Below are positions 8,472 to 17,724 of a stretch of DNA of 64,000 nt, in pieces. A program made the translations under genes and the position numbers. Numbering within the stretch: position 1 is the stretch's first letter; each line of letters begins with the position of its first letter. Origin of the DNA: G963663525 sp963663525 (GTDB lineage Bacteria > Myxococcota_A > SURF-8 > G963663525); NCBI GenBank assembly GCA_963663525.2, contig CAXXHC010000001.1, forward strand, positions 1,798,001-1,862,000. The letters run 5' to 3'. Under the pieces are notes generated by a model, which was given only the letters and a program-made list of their open reading frames with translations, did no database searches and was not told the origin of the DNA.

Positions 8472-9668
8472 TCAGCGCTTTTCGAACAGCAATAAAGAGC
8501 CCGTAGCCACCAGGAGCACGGCGACGACTCCCAGCGCCGGGAACACCGCTTCGATGCTCCAGTGTGTCTGAATCCAGGATACCAGTTTCACCGCCAATGA
8601 GCCTACGCCGAAGGTCAGTACGAATTTGGTGCCGTAGGCGCTGAAGCGCAGGTGTGGGGGCGTGAAACGGGATATCAATGTGTTTTCAATAGGTTGCGAG
8701 CCAAGCATAAAGAAGAAATAGAAGAACACGACGACGATCAGCGCGAAATCGGAAAGGAAGTAGATCGCCGCCGCCGCCGGAATGATCGCCGCATTGAACA
8801 TCACGTACATGCGTCGGGTATTGGCGCGCTGGGCCAGATGGCCGCCTGCGTACTGGCCCAACATCCCGACGAGGAATATCAGGCTGGTGACGGTCGTGGC
8901 GACCACGTTCGGGGTCAAAGTTCCCGGCCAATGGACGGTCAGCCAGGAAATCACGGAGTCGCTTTTGAGCGCCAGAAAGGCCGGGACAATTACCGATGCC
9001 CCGCGATAAGCCACACCCGCCAGCATCATGGCGATCAGCAGAATGACGAAGGGACGCAGATTGGCGCGGGTGGGGGAGTCGTTCGCGGTTTGGTTCAGTG
9101 TGGATGGAACCGGTTCGGGGAGACGGAAAAATAATAACAATCCCGCAAGGTTAAGCCCTCCGACGATGAAATACGTCGCCGAGATGCCAAGCGCCTGCTG
9201 AAGCCATCCCGCCAAAAGCGGAGCCACGGCGAGTCCGAAATTGCCGCTCATGCCGTTGTATCCCATCGCTACGCTGGAGGCCCGGATACGTTGTGAAAGG
9301 ATGCCCAGGCCGATCGGATGGTAAATGCCTGAAAAGAATCCGATGGCGGCCAGCGCCATCACGAAATCGCCGCCGTCGGAAACGTGCATCGCGGCAAACA
9401 TCGCCGAAAGTCCCGCGCCCAGAAACATGATTCTGAGCAGTGCGACGGGCTTCCAGCGGTCGCCCAGCACGCCCCAACCCAGGGCGGTGAGTCCGAACAG
9501 CAGGTACATCCAGAACGACAGTTCCAGTACCTCGGAAATGGGGCGGTCCAATTGGCGAGACAGGGGGAGCACCAGTGCCGGAAAGACGAACATATTGAAA
9601 TGAGCGAGGAAATGTCCGTAGCAGGTGAGGATCAGCGTCTTCGTTTCGGAACGATTGAAGGTCGCCAT
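8472..9668 (-). CDS. MFS transporter (Fsr-like)
   Basis: 398-aa integral membrane protein with about 12 hydrophobic segments and the loop between helices 2 and 3 reading GVLGDRWKP, a variant of the MFS G-x3-D-R-x-G motif. The N-terminal GHFLAHFNMFVFPALVLPL and the SGIYHPIGLG motif resemble the fosmidomycin-resistance (Fsr) type of MFS carriers, so drug or small-metabolite efflux is possible. The substrate cannot be deduced. It lies 41 bp downstream of crcB on the same strand and probably shares its transcript. The start ATG at 9668 has only a weak ribosome site. Confidence 0.85.
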   Translation of the reverse strand: MATFNRSETKTLILTCYGHFLAHFNMFVFPALVLPLSRQLDRPISEVLELSFWMYLLFGLTALGWGVLGDRWKPVALLRIMFLGAGLSAMFAAMHVSDGGDFVMALAAIGFFSGIYHPIGLGILSQRIRASSVAMGYNGMSGNFGLAVAPLLAGWLQQALGISATYFIVGGLNLAGLLLFFRLPEPVPSTLNQTANDSPTRANLRPFVILLIAMMLAGVAYRGASVIVPAFLALKSDSVISWLTVHWPGTLTPNVVATTVTSLIFLVGMLGQYAGGHLAQRANTRRMYVMFNAAIIPAAAAIYFLSDFALIVVVFFYFFFMLGSQPIENTLISRFTPPHLRFSAYGTKFVLTFGVGSLAVKLVSWIQTHWSIEAVFPALGVVAVLLVATGSLLLFEKR

Positions 9669-9709
9669 GGCCGGAGTCGCTTTCTTTTGAACGAGCGTGA
9701 TGGATCAGT

Positions 9710-10099
9710 TCACAGATTGCCGCCGAACTGGCGACCGAGCCAGATTCCCGCGAAAGTCGCAATGAGCCCAAGCATGACGTTGGCGGTGATGTTGAGGGCG
9801 GCAGTGGTCCAGTCGCCGCTTTCGACGTAACGCATGGTTTCGTAGCCGAAGGTGGAAAAGGTGGTGAAGGCTCCGAGAAAGCCGATGGTCAGCGCCATGC
9901 GGAATTCCAGGGACATCAGGTTGTCGAGCAGGCTGGAGGTCATAATCAGGCCCAAAAACAGGCAGCCCAGCACGTTCACGGCCAGAGTTCCGTAAGGAAA
10001 GGATTCACCCCACAGCGTGCGGGTCCAGGAACTTACCGCGAAACGGCTTAACGCACCCATAGCGCCCGCGACGGCGACCAGCAGCATTTCGATCATCAT
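9710..10099 (-). CDS. crcB: Fluoride channel CrcB/Fluc
   Basis: 129 aa with four membrane helices; dual-topology fluoride exporter of the inner membrane. Family signatures are all present: GAMGALSRF at the N-terminus, FPYGTLAVNVLGCLFLG (the conserved Asn) in the middle and GFLGAFTTFSTF (Phe-box and Na+ site region). It is a single gene, so presumably a homodimer. A recognisable fluoride riboswitch was looked for upstream and not found. First gene of a likely two-gene unit with the MFS transporter. Confidence 0.95.
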   Translation of the reverse strand: MMIEMLLVAVAGAMGALSRFAVSSWTRTLWGESFPYGTLAVNVLGCLFLGLIMTSSLLDNLMSLEFRMALTIGFLGAFTTFSTFGYETMRYVESGDWTTAALNITANVMLGLIATFAGIWLGRQFGGNL

Positions 10100-10145
10100 A
10101 TTCTCTCGACGTTCATCAATCCTTCGAACACACCAAGGTGCAAAG

Positions 10146-10175
10146 GGTGTAGCGCGTGAAGGTACCTGTTGTCAA
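10146..10175 (-). promoter_or_regulatory. Possible crcB promoter
   Basis: On the minus strand, TTGACA (10175-10170), an 18-bp spacer and TACACC (10151-10146) end about 46 bp before the crcB start. The -35 is perfect, the -10 poor. Confidence 0.35.
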
Positions 10176-10221
10176 GGACAGTTGTCCCGACGCTCTTTGT
10201 ATATGGATCGTCCTATTTGCC

Positions 10222-10400
10222 TAACCCTGAAAATTCATGAAAACCTACTGCGACTTGAAAACTCTCGTTCTTTCACTTGTTTCACGATTTTCATCCTCGA
10301 CAGACTGTTGAGTATGCCTGTGGGTGAAAATCGTTCCAACTTTGTGAAATACCTTCGGTTTTCTGCGTCTCGCTACGATTTTCATGAGTTTTCTGGGTTA
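10222..10400 (+). repeat. 180-bp palindromic element, copy B (diverged)
   Basis: Same family as the copies at 8268 and 30440, same orientation, ends TAACCC and GGGTTA, but with roughly 25 differences (mid-80s percent identity by eye). Conserved core stretches include CTACTGCGACTTGAAAA and GCGTCTCGCTACGAT. It occupies most of the 341-bp gap between crcB and the 10441 gene. The divergence relative to A and C suggests separate insertion times. Confidence 0.88.
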
Positions 10401-10440
10401 AAACGAAAGAGGTTTGTGTCGTCCTGCGGGTATTTTGGAA

Positions 10441-11961
10441 CTATTTCTTGTTTTCGATCCAAAGATTTTGGGGAAATGAAGGGCAGGCTCGTTCGAGATC
10501 GGATTTTTCTTTGGGGGAAAGACGGTCGAGGCACAGGCAGCCATTGGGACAGATCTGGCAGGTTTCCTCGTCGGGGCAATCGTGCTTCAGTGTGGCGGTT
10601 CTCGGGCCGTGCGAAGTGACTATTTCGGCTTCAACCTGTGTTTTTTGCACGGTAATCCGTCGTACCTTGCCACCGAAGTCGAGCAGCCAGTCTGCATTGA
10701 AAAATGCCTGGATCGGCGTTTCCCGACCTGCCGGGATAATCCAATTTTCCGCAGGATTTACGGGGAGATTGGGCAGACAGGGGCCTTGCCAGAGCTTTTT
10801 CAGTTCTTGACGGGTGGCTTCGGGGTGCTCGGGAGGCGATTCGCGAAGTTCGAGGAGTTTCTTTACGAACGGGGCGAGCAACTCGGCGAGAAAACGGTTG
10901 CCTTTCGGAGTGGGATGGCCGTCCCCGACGTAGAAATTCGTGGGATCGTTCTGCCAGTCGGGAAAGCAGCGAACGAATACATACGGGGAAGATTCCAACG
11001 GTTCCAAGCGATGCGGACTTGGACCGTGGGTGTAGATCAACACGTCGATTCGGTGCGTTTCCGCCCAGTTTCTCAGTGTTTCCAATGCCTTCAAATAGGG
11101 GTCAAGCAGCTCTGGAAGGTCGTACTCCCGACCGTCCCACCGGGCGACTTGTTGTTTCCGCAAATTGACGGCGGCCTCGAATTCCAGGCTGTCGTCGCGG
11201 GATCGTGTGAAAAGGGGGTCGGTGGGCCAGAGATCGTTTCCCGGCAGGTGGGAAATCAGCACGATGTCGGGTCGTAAAAGGTCGTTAAGTGTTTGAATCG
11301 CCTCGACTTCCTGCATCAGGTTCCACCCCGGTTGACCGACGCTGTAGACGCGGACGCTCGGTTGACGATTCTTCAGTTTGGATTCCAAGCGGCGTGCCAA
11401 CAGTTCTTCCTGCTGCACCCCGGCTCCGAAGATGAAGGAGTCGCCTACCAGCATGATCCGTCTTTTTCCGTCGTCCGGTCCCGGCCATTCCTCATCGCGG
11501 AAGCCCCTCGTATTGGTTTTGACCCGATAGTCGGGCAACTTTCCATCCGAGGAAAAAGTCATGTCGATATTGGGTTTTATCGCAAGATCGAACGTCGGGT
11601 CTATTTCCTTGAAGACTCCTATGGAAAGGATGGTAGTGAGCCGCGGAGAAAGGATAAGCATCGTAAAAACGAGAATCCCCACCGCTTCGACCAGGGTTTT
11701 CAGGGGTCGTGTTTTTCCGCCGTTCATCCGCAGGATGAAGAAGGTCAGAATAAACGCCAAAAGCAAAGCTATGGGAATAATTAGGGATTTCGACGTCGCC
11801 AGGCACATCGTAAACGATCCCCAATAGAAACAGCTACCGGACCCGATGGACGTAATGCACCACGCGATTCTCGTCAAAGAACCGAGAACGATTCCGAACA
11901 TACCGCCACGAAGAAATCTGAGAAACAGCGAAAGTTTCGTGTCCGTCCGGGAAGGCTCCAT
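10441..11961 (-). CDS. Membrane-anchored SGNH/GDSL hydrolase
   Basis: 506 aa. The N-terminal ~120 residues contain three to four hydrophobic segments. The rest is an extracytoplasmic SGNH-type domain with block I (IMLVGDSFIFGAG), block III (HLPGNDLWP) and block V (DGHPTPKGNRFLAELL, catalytic Asp and His). Such proteins act as acyl-ester hydrolases or acetyltransferases on envelope glycans. The C-terminal ~40 residues carry a tight Cys cluster (C-x5-C-x2-C-x3-C-x-C) that I do not know from this family. I chose ATG 11961, 11 nt after the aldehyde dehydrogenase stop; an in-frame start at 12015 would overlap that gene by 43 nt. Same strand as the dehydrogenase, likely co-transcribed. Confidence 0.75.
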   Translation of the reverse strand: MEPSRTDTKLSLFLRFLRGGMFGIVLGSLTRIAWCITSIGSGSCFYWGSFTMCLATSKSLIIPIALLLAFILTFFILRMNGGKTRPLKTLVEAVGILVFTMLILSPRLTTILSIGVFKEIDPTFDLAIKPNIDMTFSSDGKLPDYRVKTNTRGFRDEEWPGPDDGKRRIMLVGDSFIFGAGVQQEELLARRLESKLKNRQPSVRVYSVGQPGWNLMQEVEAIQTLNDLLRPDIVLISHLPGNDLWPTDPLFTRSRDDSLEFEAAVNLRKQQVARWDGREYDLPELLDPYLKALETLRNWAETHRIDVLIYTHGPSPHRLEPLESSPYVFVRCFPDWQNDPTNFYVGDGHPTPKGNRFLAELLAPFVKKLLELRESPPEHPEATRQELKKLWQGPCLPNLPVNPAENWIIPAGRETPIQAFFNADWLLDFGGKVRRITVQKTQVEAEIVTSHGPRTATLKHDCPDEETCQICPNGCLCLDRLSPKEKSDLERACPSFPQNLWIENKK

Positions 11962-11972
11962 GAATGCTTTCG

Positions 11973-13538
11973 TTACGGAGTTTTGAAGCCGAACAGTTCC
12001 TTGACCCCTTGCCAACGACCCGTCATGCCTCGACCGTACAATGCTTTGAGACCGGCCAGCATTTTCCTGTACAGGCTTTCCGAGTAGGGATGCCAGAACG
12101 GACTGCTTTCCGGTTGAGGCAGGATATCATCGTTGATGTGAAATGGGAAGCACATGTCGCGCAAACCATCGTCGGAGTGAACGCGCCCCGTGCCGGAAAG
12201 CTTGCAGCCCTGCCACGGAGTTTCCGGGCAACCATGGGTGAGAAGCACCTCGTTGACCATCACCGTTCCGGCCTGAAGCCTGCGGGCGATACGCTGACCC
12301 CGGTAGCGGTCCGAGGTATAGACGTAGGCGTTGAGTCCGTAGATAGAATCGTTTGCCTTTTCGATGGCTTCTTCGTCGCTCGAAACCTTCATGATCGGCA
12401 CGACGGGACCGAAGGTTTCTTCCGTGACGACCTCCATATCCTCGGTGACGTCCACGAGGATGGTGGGCTCGAAGAAATTTCCCGGACCGTCGATGCGTTT
12501 TCCGCCCACCAGCACTTTCGCGCCCTTGCTCACGGCGTCTTCGACCTGTCTTTCCACGAGGTCGAGCTGGTGTTCGTCCACCATGGCCCCGATGTCGCGT
12601 TCCCCGTCGCCGGGATTTCCGAGGCGCAGGGCTTCGGCCTTGGCCACGACTTTCTGTACCAGCCTGTCGTATACGTTTTCGTGGGCGTACACCCGTTCCA
12701 CCGAGGCGCAGACCTGTCCGGCGTTGGCCAATCCGCCCCAAACCACCGCTCCGGCGGCGCTTTCGAGGTTGGCGTCCGCGCAGACGATCAACGGATCTTT
12801 GCCTCCCAACTCCATGCTGGAAGGAATCAGCAGCCGTCCGCAGCGCTCGGCGACTTGTCTTCCCACGGCGGTGGAGCCGGTGAAGTTGACATAATCCACA
12901 CCCATTTCGATCATTTCCGAGGCGATGGAACCCTGGGTCGGAACGATCTGGTAGACGTCCTGGGGCAGTCCCGCTTCGTCGAAAAGTTCGCGGGCCTTCA
13001 GCGCGATTAATGGAGTGAGACTCGCCGGTTTGTGCACCACCACGTTTCCGGCCAGCAGACCCATGACGATCTCGCCGGTGGGAATGGTGAACGGGAAGTT
13101 CCAGGGAGAAATCACCAGCATCACTCCGCGCGGACGGTAGTTGATGAGGCTTCGGCGGTGCTTCATCAGGTGCATCGGAATGCGGCGATCCGCCAGGATG
13201 CTCTTGGCGTGGTTGCAGAAATAACTGGTTAAATCCACCACCGGCAACACCTCGGTGACCATCGCTTCCTGCAGCGGCTTGCCGTTTTCGAGCATAATCA
13301 GTTCGCAGACTTCTTCGGCCCGTTCGGTGAGTACATGCTGGAAATTTCTCAGGATTCTGATTCGCTCGTCCAGGCTTCGCGCTCCCCATGCGCATTGGGC
13401 CTCCCGTGCTCGCTCGACAGCTTCCCGCGCTTCCTCGATCGTGAAGGTGGAAACTTCGCCCAAAGCTTCGCCCGTGGCCGGATTGTAACTGACCAATGGT
13501 CCTGCGCTTCCCTGATACGTCTGCTTGACTTCCAACAT
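11973..13538 (-). CDS. NAD(P)-dependent aldehyde dehydrogenase
   Basis: 521 aa, slightly longer than the usual ~480-500. Oxidises an aldehyde to the acid in the cytosol. Motifs: VISPWNFPFTIP (Rossmann/NAD region), FTGSTAVGRQV, SSMELGGKDPLIV (general-base Glu), GQVCASVERVY (catalytic Cys), ETFGPVVPI. The C-terminal ~50 residues after the catalytic fold form an amphipathic extension of the kind seen in fatty-aldehyde-type ALDHs. Substrate not assigned. Start at ATG 13538 behind AGGAG; the longer upstream frame to 13661 has no ribosome site and no homology-like sequence. Confidence 0.92.
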   Translation of the reverse strand: MLEVKQTYQGSAGPLVSYNPATGEALGEVSTFTIEEAREAVERAREAQCAWGARSLDERIRILRNFQHVLTERAEEVCELIMLENGKPLQEAMVTEVLPVVDLTSYFCNHAKSILADRRIPMHLMKHRRSLINYRPRGVMLVISPWNFPFTIPTGEIVMGLLAGNVVVHKPASLTPLIALKARELFDEAGLPQDVYQIVPTQGSIASEMIEMGVDYVNFTGSTAVGRQVAERCGRLLIPSSMELGGKDPLIVCADANLESAAGAVVWGGLANAGQVCASVERVYAHENVYDRLVQKVVAKAEALRLGNPGDGERDIGAMVDEHQLDLVERQVEDAVSKGAKVLVGGKRIDGPGNFFEPTILVDVTEDMEVVTEETFGPVVPIMKVSSDEEAIEKANDSIYGLNAYVYTSDRYRGQRIARRLQAGTVMVNEVLLTHGCPETPWQGCKLSGTGRVHSDDGLRDMCFPFHINDDILPQPESSPFWHPYSESLYRKMLAGLKALYGRGMTGRWQGVKELFGFKTP

Positions 13539-13666
13539 CGACGACTCCTGCTCGGTTTGTGGCCGGATGGCCGTTGCATTTTGCCGTCCCCCGACAAGCC
13601 GATCTTGTGACGAGTTCATAAAGTAAAGCGGATTTTTCGAAAAAAAAGCCGAAAAGCACAAAAGGG

Positions 13667-13693
13667 CAAAAAAAACGCCCCAAAGTGGGGCGT
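13667..13693 (-). terminator. Rho-independent terminator of the 13716 gene
   Basis: Stem ACGCCCC / GGGGCGT (13675-13693) is followed, in the direction of leftward transcription, by eight U (13675-13668). It lies 23 bp after the stop of the leftward beta-barrel gene. Confidence 0.9.
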
Positions 13694-13715
13694 GCGAATT
13701 CGGAATGCGAGAATG

Positions 13716-14831
13716 TCAGAAGCTGACACCTACTTCGCCTTGAACGCCGAAGGTGGCCATATCGTCTCCGATTGGAACGATGGCGCTCAGACCGCCTTCA
13801 AACATCGTATAGCGGAAGCGGTAACCGCCGCCGACCTCCAGCCGCTCGGTGGGGGTGATTTCGCGGTTGAGCCAGGTTTCCATCTGGTTGCCGGTCTGCT
13901 TTTTCGCGTCGTGGAACCACTGGGTGTACTCGGCGTGCAGGCCGATGTAATGGGTCATTTTCGCGCCGTCGTGGAAGCGTAGTGCAGGCCATGCACGGGC
14001 GTACAGGCCCGGGATGTACTGGTCGTCGCCCTTCTTTTTCGCGGTCTGGATCAGCAGTTTCGGGGCGGCGTCGATCTCGAAGGTGAACCAGTCCCCCGCA
14101 TCGACGAACCACAGCAGGTGCAGGGAAAGGTCCATCAGGTCGGGTTTCATCCGGTCGTCGCGGATGGTCTGACCTTCCAGGGCTCGCTGATAGGGAATGT
14201 GAATGTCAATCGGCAACGCCAGCGTGAACCAGGTCCAATCGTTTTCCGCCACCCGGTACTTGGGAGTGAAACGGATGGAAATTTTGTTCATGGCGTAGTC
14301 GTCGTAGTGGGTCTCGGTTCCGTCGCTGGCAAGGGTGTTGTCGCGGGGATCGTCGGCGCGTTGCCACGAGGTCGCGATTTCCAGTGCTAAAAGTTTTTCA
14401 CCCGGAGAGGCGAGTTGGAACGCGAAAAAGAAGCTGTTGGTGTCGGTGGTCAGATAATTGACTTGCGGTACGACAACCGTTGGATCGTCGGCCTTGGGAG
14501 TGAAGTAATCGGTCCTGACGTCATCTCCGCGCTGGACCATGAAGCCGAAACGGGCGTGGTTGTCCATGCGGGAGTTGGTTTTCTGTCCGAAAATCGGACT
14601 GTAACGTCGGTTGAACCACTTTTCCTGCTGGGTCGTGTCAGCGGTGGGCATCGACTCGGCGACCGCCGGCGTTTCCGACGCGGGCGGAGCGTCCGATTCC
14701 GCGGAATCTTCCTCGAGTTGTCTTTGCATCTCTTTCATGAACGCTTCGTGGTCCATTTCCTCGGCGAACGCGGGAAAGGTGAACCAAGTCAGCAGCAACA
14801 GGGCGAATCCGGTATTCCTCAGCCATTTCAT
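13716..14831 (-). CDS. Exported outer-membrane beta-barrel-like protein
   Basis: 371 aa. Sec signal peptide (positive start, Leu-rich core, AFA|EE cleavage) followed by an acidic, Ala/Pro-rich linker to about residue 75. The remainder is strand-rich with alternating aromatic and polar residues and ends in Phe (GEVGVSF), the typical recognition signal for outer-membrane barrel assembly. No family recognised; function could be a porin or surface barrel. Start ATG 14831 behind GGAGA; the longer frame to 14906 has no signal peptide start. Divergent from a second barrel protein at 15060. Confidence 0.7.
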   Translation of the reverse strand: MKWLRNTGFALLLLTWFTFPAFAEEMDHEAFMKEMQRQLEEDSAESDAPPASETPAVAESMPTADTTQQEKWFNRRYSPIFGQKTNSRMDNHARFGFMVQRGDDVRTDYFTPKADDPTVVVPQVNYLTTDTNSFFFAFQLASPGEKLLALEIATSWQRADDPRDNTLASDGTETHYDDYAMNKISIRFTPKYRVAENDWTWFTLALPIDIHIPYQRALEGQTIRDDRMKPDLMDLSLHLLWFVDAGDWFTFEIDAAPKLLIQTAKKKGDDQYIPGLYARAWPALRFHDGAKMTHYIGLHAEYTQWFHDAKKQTGNQMETWLNREITPTERLEVGGGYRFRYTMFEGGLSAIVPIGDDMATFGVQGEVGVSF

Positions 14832-14876
14832 ATGGGCTTCTCCACATCGTTTTGACGGAGTTCGAAGACTGCTTCC

Positions 14877-14906
14877 TAAGTATCCAAAGGACGAGGCCGA
14901 TGTCAA
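14877..14906 (-). promoter_or_regulatory. Predicted promoter for the leftward barrel gene
   Basis: Minus-strand TTGACA (14906-14901), an 18-bp spacer and TACTTA (14882-14877), about 46 bp upstream of the ATG at 14831. Confidence 0.5.
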
Positions 14907-14959
14907 GAATTTTGTTATTTTTCAAGTAGTTAAAGCATACGGTGCCCCGTTGAAAAACC

Positions 14960-14989
14960 TTGACTTGCCCAATTTTACCATGGTATGAA
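14960..14989 (+). promoter_or_regulatory. Predicted promoter for the rightward barrel gene
   Basis: TTGACT (14960-14965), an 18-bp spacer and TATGAA (14984-14989), about 70 bp upstream of the start at 15060. Divergent arrangement with the promoter at 14877-14906, leaving room for shared regulation. Confidence 0.45.
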
Positions 14990-15059
14990 ACGGAAGCTGG
15001 CCCCAATCCAGGACAGGCATATTATCCCTGCTTCCGCTTTCATTTTCGGAGGGTTTCCT

Positions 15060-16991
15060 ATGAAATTTTCAGCAGTTTGGCTGGTTGCAGCCCTGCTTTT
15101 CCTCGGTGCTTTCCCCGCTATGGCCCAAGACGGCTCTTCTTCCGGTGACGGCTTTGAGCCTCCCTCGGAAACGGGAGATGGATTCGACCCTCCAAGCTAT
15201 CCTCCCGAAGGCCAGGAAGGGGAGATGCCGCCGGACGCCTTCGCGGTGGAGCCGACCGAGGAACTCACGTTGGACGACCTGGAAAAGCTGGAGTCTCTCG
15301 AAAACGCCGAAGCCATCGAAAAAGAGCAGTTGAATTTCTTCGAACTCAACGGCTATTTCCGGGTGCGGGCGGACATGTTCCACAATCTCGATCTGGGAAT
15401 CTACAATGAATTAAGACCTTTGCGCGATCTCGGCACCGCAGACGAGGATTCGAATCTCCGCGCTCAGGACGATACTCTGGGCAGCGCCAACATGCGTCTA
15501 CGCTTGATGCCGACATTGAATGTTTCTGAAGACATTCAGATTCACATGCAGCTCGACATTTTCGACAACCTCGTCTTGGGCAGCACGCCGGACACGATCA
15601 ACTGGACCCAGACCGGACCCACGGCCACGGGTATCCAGGCGTTTTCCGCCAATGCCGAGCCGATGCAGCAAGGCGTCAACAGCACGAAAAACTCCATTGA
15701 ATTCAAGCGGGTATGGGCGCAGGTGCGTACCCCATTCGGCATCATTCGCTTCGGGCGGATGCCTTCTCACTGGGGTCTCGGAATGTACGTCAACGACGGC
15801 AACGCCCTCGATGCCGATTACGGCGACACCATCGACCGCATTCTTTTCGGCACGAAATTGATGGAACACACCTTGTTCGTGTCGATGGACTTCCCCAACG
15901 AAGGCGTCACCAACGAGGATAACTTCGAATTCGGCGGCCAGCCCAAGGACGCCACCCAGATGGACGACGTGAACCAATGGGTTTTCGGTTTCGCCCGAAA
16001 AGACAACGACGTGCAGGTCAAGGAACTGCTGGAAAACGGTGAAGTGAGCGTGAACTACGGATTGTACAACGTGTTCCGCTGGCAGTCCTATTCCATTGAA
16101 AACTGGGACATTTCCAACGAAAGCCACCTTCCCGCCGCCGGAAACTGGACCAGCCGGGATGCGTTGCGCAACAGCATGATTCGCCGGGATATGAACATTT
16201 ACGTGGGCGACGTCTGGTTCCGCCTGCTGTACGAACACTTCCACATGGAATTGGAAGCCGCGTGGATCACCGGTTCGATGGACAACGCCACCGTCAGCCC
16301 GACGGACGTCGATAACGAGGGCATTTCCATCGACCAGTATGGTTTCGTGGTACAGTTCGATTACAAATTCCTCAATGAATCGCTGTTTCTGGGCTTCGAA
16401 TACGGCCTAGCCTCCGGTGATCCCTACCCCGGCGACGACTACACCGAAGGCTTCGGTGTCTATCCCAGCCAGGACAGCCAGTTCGGTTCCTATTACCGCA
16501 CGAAAAACGGGCCGGAAATCAACGACCGCGCCGTCACAAACTTCCGTTTCGACCGGGATTACCACGTGGACCTGATCCTCTTCCGGGAAATCATCGGTTG
16601 CGTGACGGACGCGATGTATTTCAAGTGGATGTTCCAGTATCTGTTTACCCCGGACATCGGCTTTAAATTCGACCTGATCTATTCGCGTGCGATGGAGGCT
16701 GATTCCACGCCGAGCTACGACCACCAGAAGCTCGAAAACAAGGATGATTCCCTGCCGCTCAAGCGCAAAACCGATCCGAATCTCGGGGTCGAGTTGGACC
16801 TGGACGTGTTTTACACTTCGGTGGACGGTTTCGGCATCGGCCTGCAATACGGCGTGCTGTTCCCGCTGGGCGGTTTCGGGTACTGGGACCCCAACCATTA
16901 CAGCACCACCCACAGCCAGATCATCCCCACCTGGTTCGAAGCGCCGGACGTGGCGCAGACGGTGCAATTGAGGATGTTCGTGGAATTCTAG
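15060..16991 (+). CDS. Large outer-membrane protein (TIGR04551-like)
   Basis: 643 aa. Sec signal peptide with AMA|QDG cleavage, a Gly/Pro/acidic linker (about 25-90), a short acidic helix, then a long strand-rich domain beginning ELNGYFRVRADMFHNLDLG and ending TVQLRMFVEF with terminal Phe. The FRVRADMFHN and RFGRMPSHWGLGMYVNDGN motifs match my memory of an outer-membrane family found in Myxococcota-type bacteria (TIGR04551); I could not verify this. Probably a porin-like or barrel protein. The start at ATG 15060 follows GGAGGG; the longer frame from 14985 lacks a signal peptide at its N-terminus. Ends at a strong terminator. Confidence 0.75.
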   Translation: MKFSAVWLVAALLFLGAFPAMAQDGSSSGDGFEPPSETGDGFDPPSYPPEGQEGEMPPDAFAVEPTEELTLDDLEKLESLENAEAIEKEQLNFFELNGYFRVRADMFHNLDLGIYNELRPLRDLGTADEDSNLRAQDDTLGSANMRLRLMPTLNVSEDIQIHMQLDIFDNLVLGSTPDTINWTQTGPTATGIQAFSANAEPMQQGVNSTKNSIEFKRVWAQVRTPFGIIRFGRMPSHWGLGMYVNDGNALDADYGDTIDRILFGTKLMEHTLFVSMDFPNEGVTNEDNFEFGGQPKDATQMDDVNQWVFGFARKDNDVQVKELLENGEVSVNYGLYNVFRWQSYSIENWDISNESHLPAAGNWTSRDALRNSMIRRDMNIYVGDVWFRLLYEHFHMELEAAWITGSMDNATVSPTDVDNEGISIDQYGFVVQFDYKFLNESLFLGFEYGLASGDPYPGDDYTEGFGVYPSQDSQFGSYYRTKNGPEINDRAVTNFRFDRDYHVDLILFREIIGCVTDAMYFKWMFQYLFTPDIGFKFDLIYSRAMEADSTPSYDHQKLENKDDSLPLKRKTDPNLGVELDLDVFYTSVDGFGIGLQYGVLFPLGGFGYWDPNHYSTTHSQIIPTWFEAPDVAQTVQLRMFVEF

Positions 16992-17016
16992 ACGACTCTT
17001 TCACGTTGCTGAATCT

Positions 17017-17049
17017 GGCCGGATCTCTTGTTGAGGTCCGGCCTTTTTT
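17017..17049 (+). terminator. Rho-independent terminator
   Basis: Stem GGCCGGA / TCCGGCC (17017-17023, 17037-17043) followed by six T (17044-17049), 26 bp after the stop of the 15060 gene. Confidence 0.9.
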
Positions 17050-17221
17050 GTGCACATTCGTGGAAAGTTGTTCCATGTGGGAAGATTTCACGACAAACGA
17101 AAACAAAGCGTTTTGTGAGGACGAATCACCACGGCAAGCTGGATTCGCAAGAAAAACGTTCACCGGAAATGTGTGTTTCCAACGAACGCGAAATTTGGAT
17201 TCGAGCGGTGTAAAATTATTA

Positions 17222-17686
17222 TTATTCGAGGGATTCCAGTCCTACGCAGAGAGAAAAATCTCCGATATCCGGAAGATGGAATACGATGTGTGTGAGTTCC
17301 ACGGATTCGGGAACCGAAAGGGGGGAGGTGACACCTGAGATGGTAAAGGGAATGGAAAGGTCGAGGTGATATTCTTTCAGAAAACCTTTGGCGTTGCCGC
17401 CGATGATATTAATTACTTCTCCAACCGCGTCGCAAAGTTCTTCGTCCGAATCGATGGAGCCTTCCACGAGCGTGTTCTCGGCGATCTCTTTGGCGACGTC
17501 CCGGCTCATGCAAAGGATGCTATGAACTTTCATGCTTTCGCCGACCAACGCCAGCGAAGTGACGATGTGAAAAGAGCCGAGGGGAGGAAATTCACGTTGC
17601 GGTTCTTCGTGTTCGGGCACGACCTGCATCAGTGTCTCGAAACAGGTTTTCGTAGCCTTGATGAAGGGTTGGATGATGTCTTTCAT
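17222..17686 (-). CDS. cheX: CheX-type chemotaxis phosphatase
   Basis: 154 aa. CheX/CheC/FliY-family phosphatase that removes phosphate from CheY-P. The catalytic helix motif E-x2-N is visible in DAVGEVINIIGGNAKGFL (about residue 93). The rest has the alternating strand-helix pattern of CheX, and length is normal. Start ATG 17686 with AGGAG upstream; the longer frame to 17746 overlaps cheY. Last gene of the leftward chemotaxis operon, 38 bp after cheY, consistent with a partner for that CheY. No clear terminator follows. Confidence 0.85.
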   Translation of the reverse strand: MKDIIQPFIKATKTCFETLMQVVPEHEEPQREFPPLGSFHIVTSLALVGESMKVHSILCMSRDVAKEIAENTLVEGSIDSDEELCDAVGEVINIIGGNAKGFLKEYHLDLSIPFTISGVTSPLSVPESVELTHIVFHLPDIGDFSLCVGLESLE

Positions 17687-17724
17687 GGGCTGAGGTGCTC
17701 CTTGTTTCGAGTTTATCGTGTTCT

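Noticed and set aside
10100..10180. Fluoride riboswitch upstream of crcB
   Set aside because: I looked for the conserved GGNGATGG...CC core and found nothing convincing.
12127..13683. 518-aa frame overlapping the aldehyde dehydrogenase on the same strand
   Set aside because: Arg/Gly-rich alternative frame of a gene with complete ALDH motifs.
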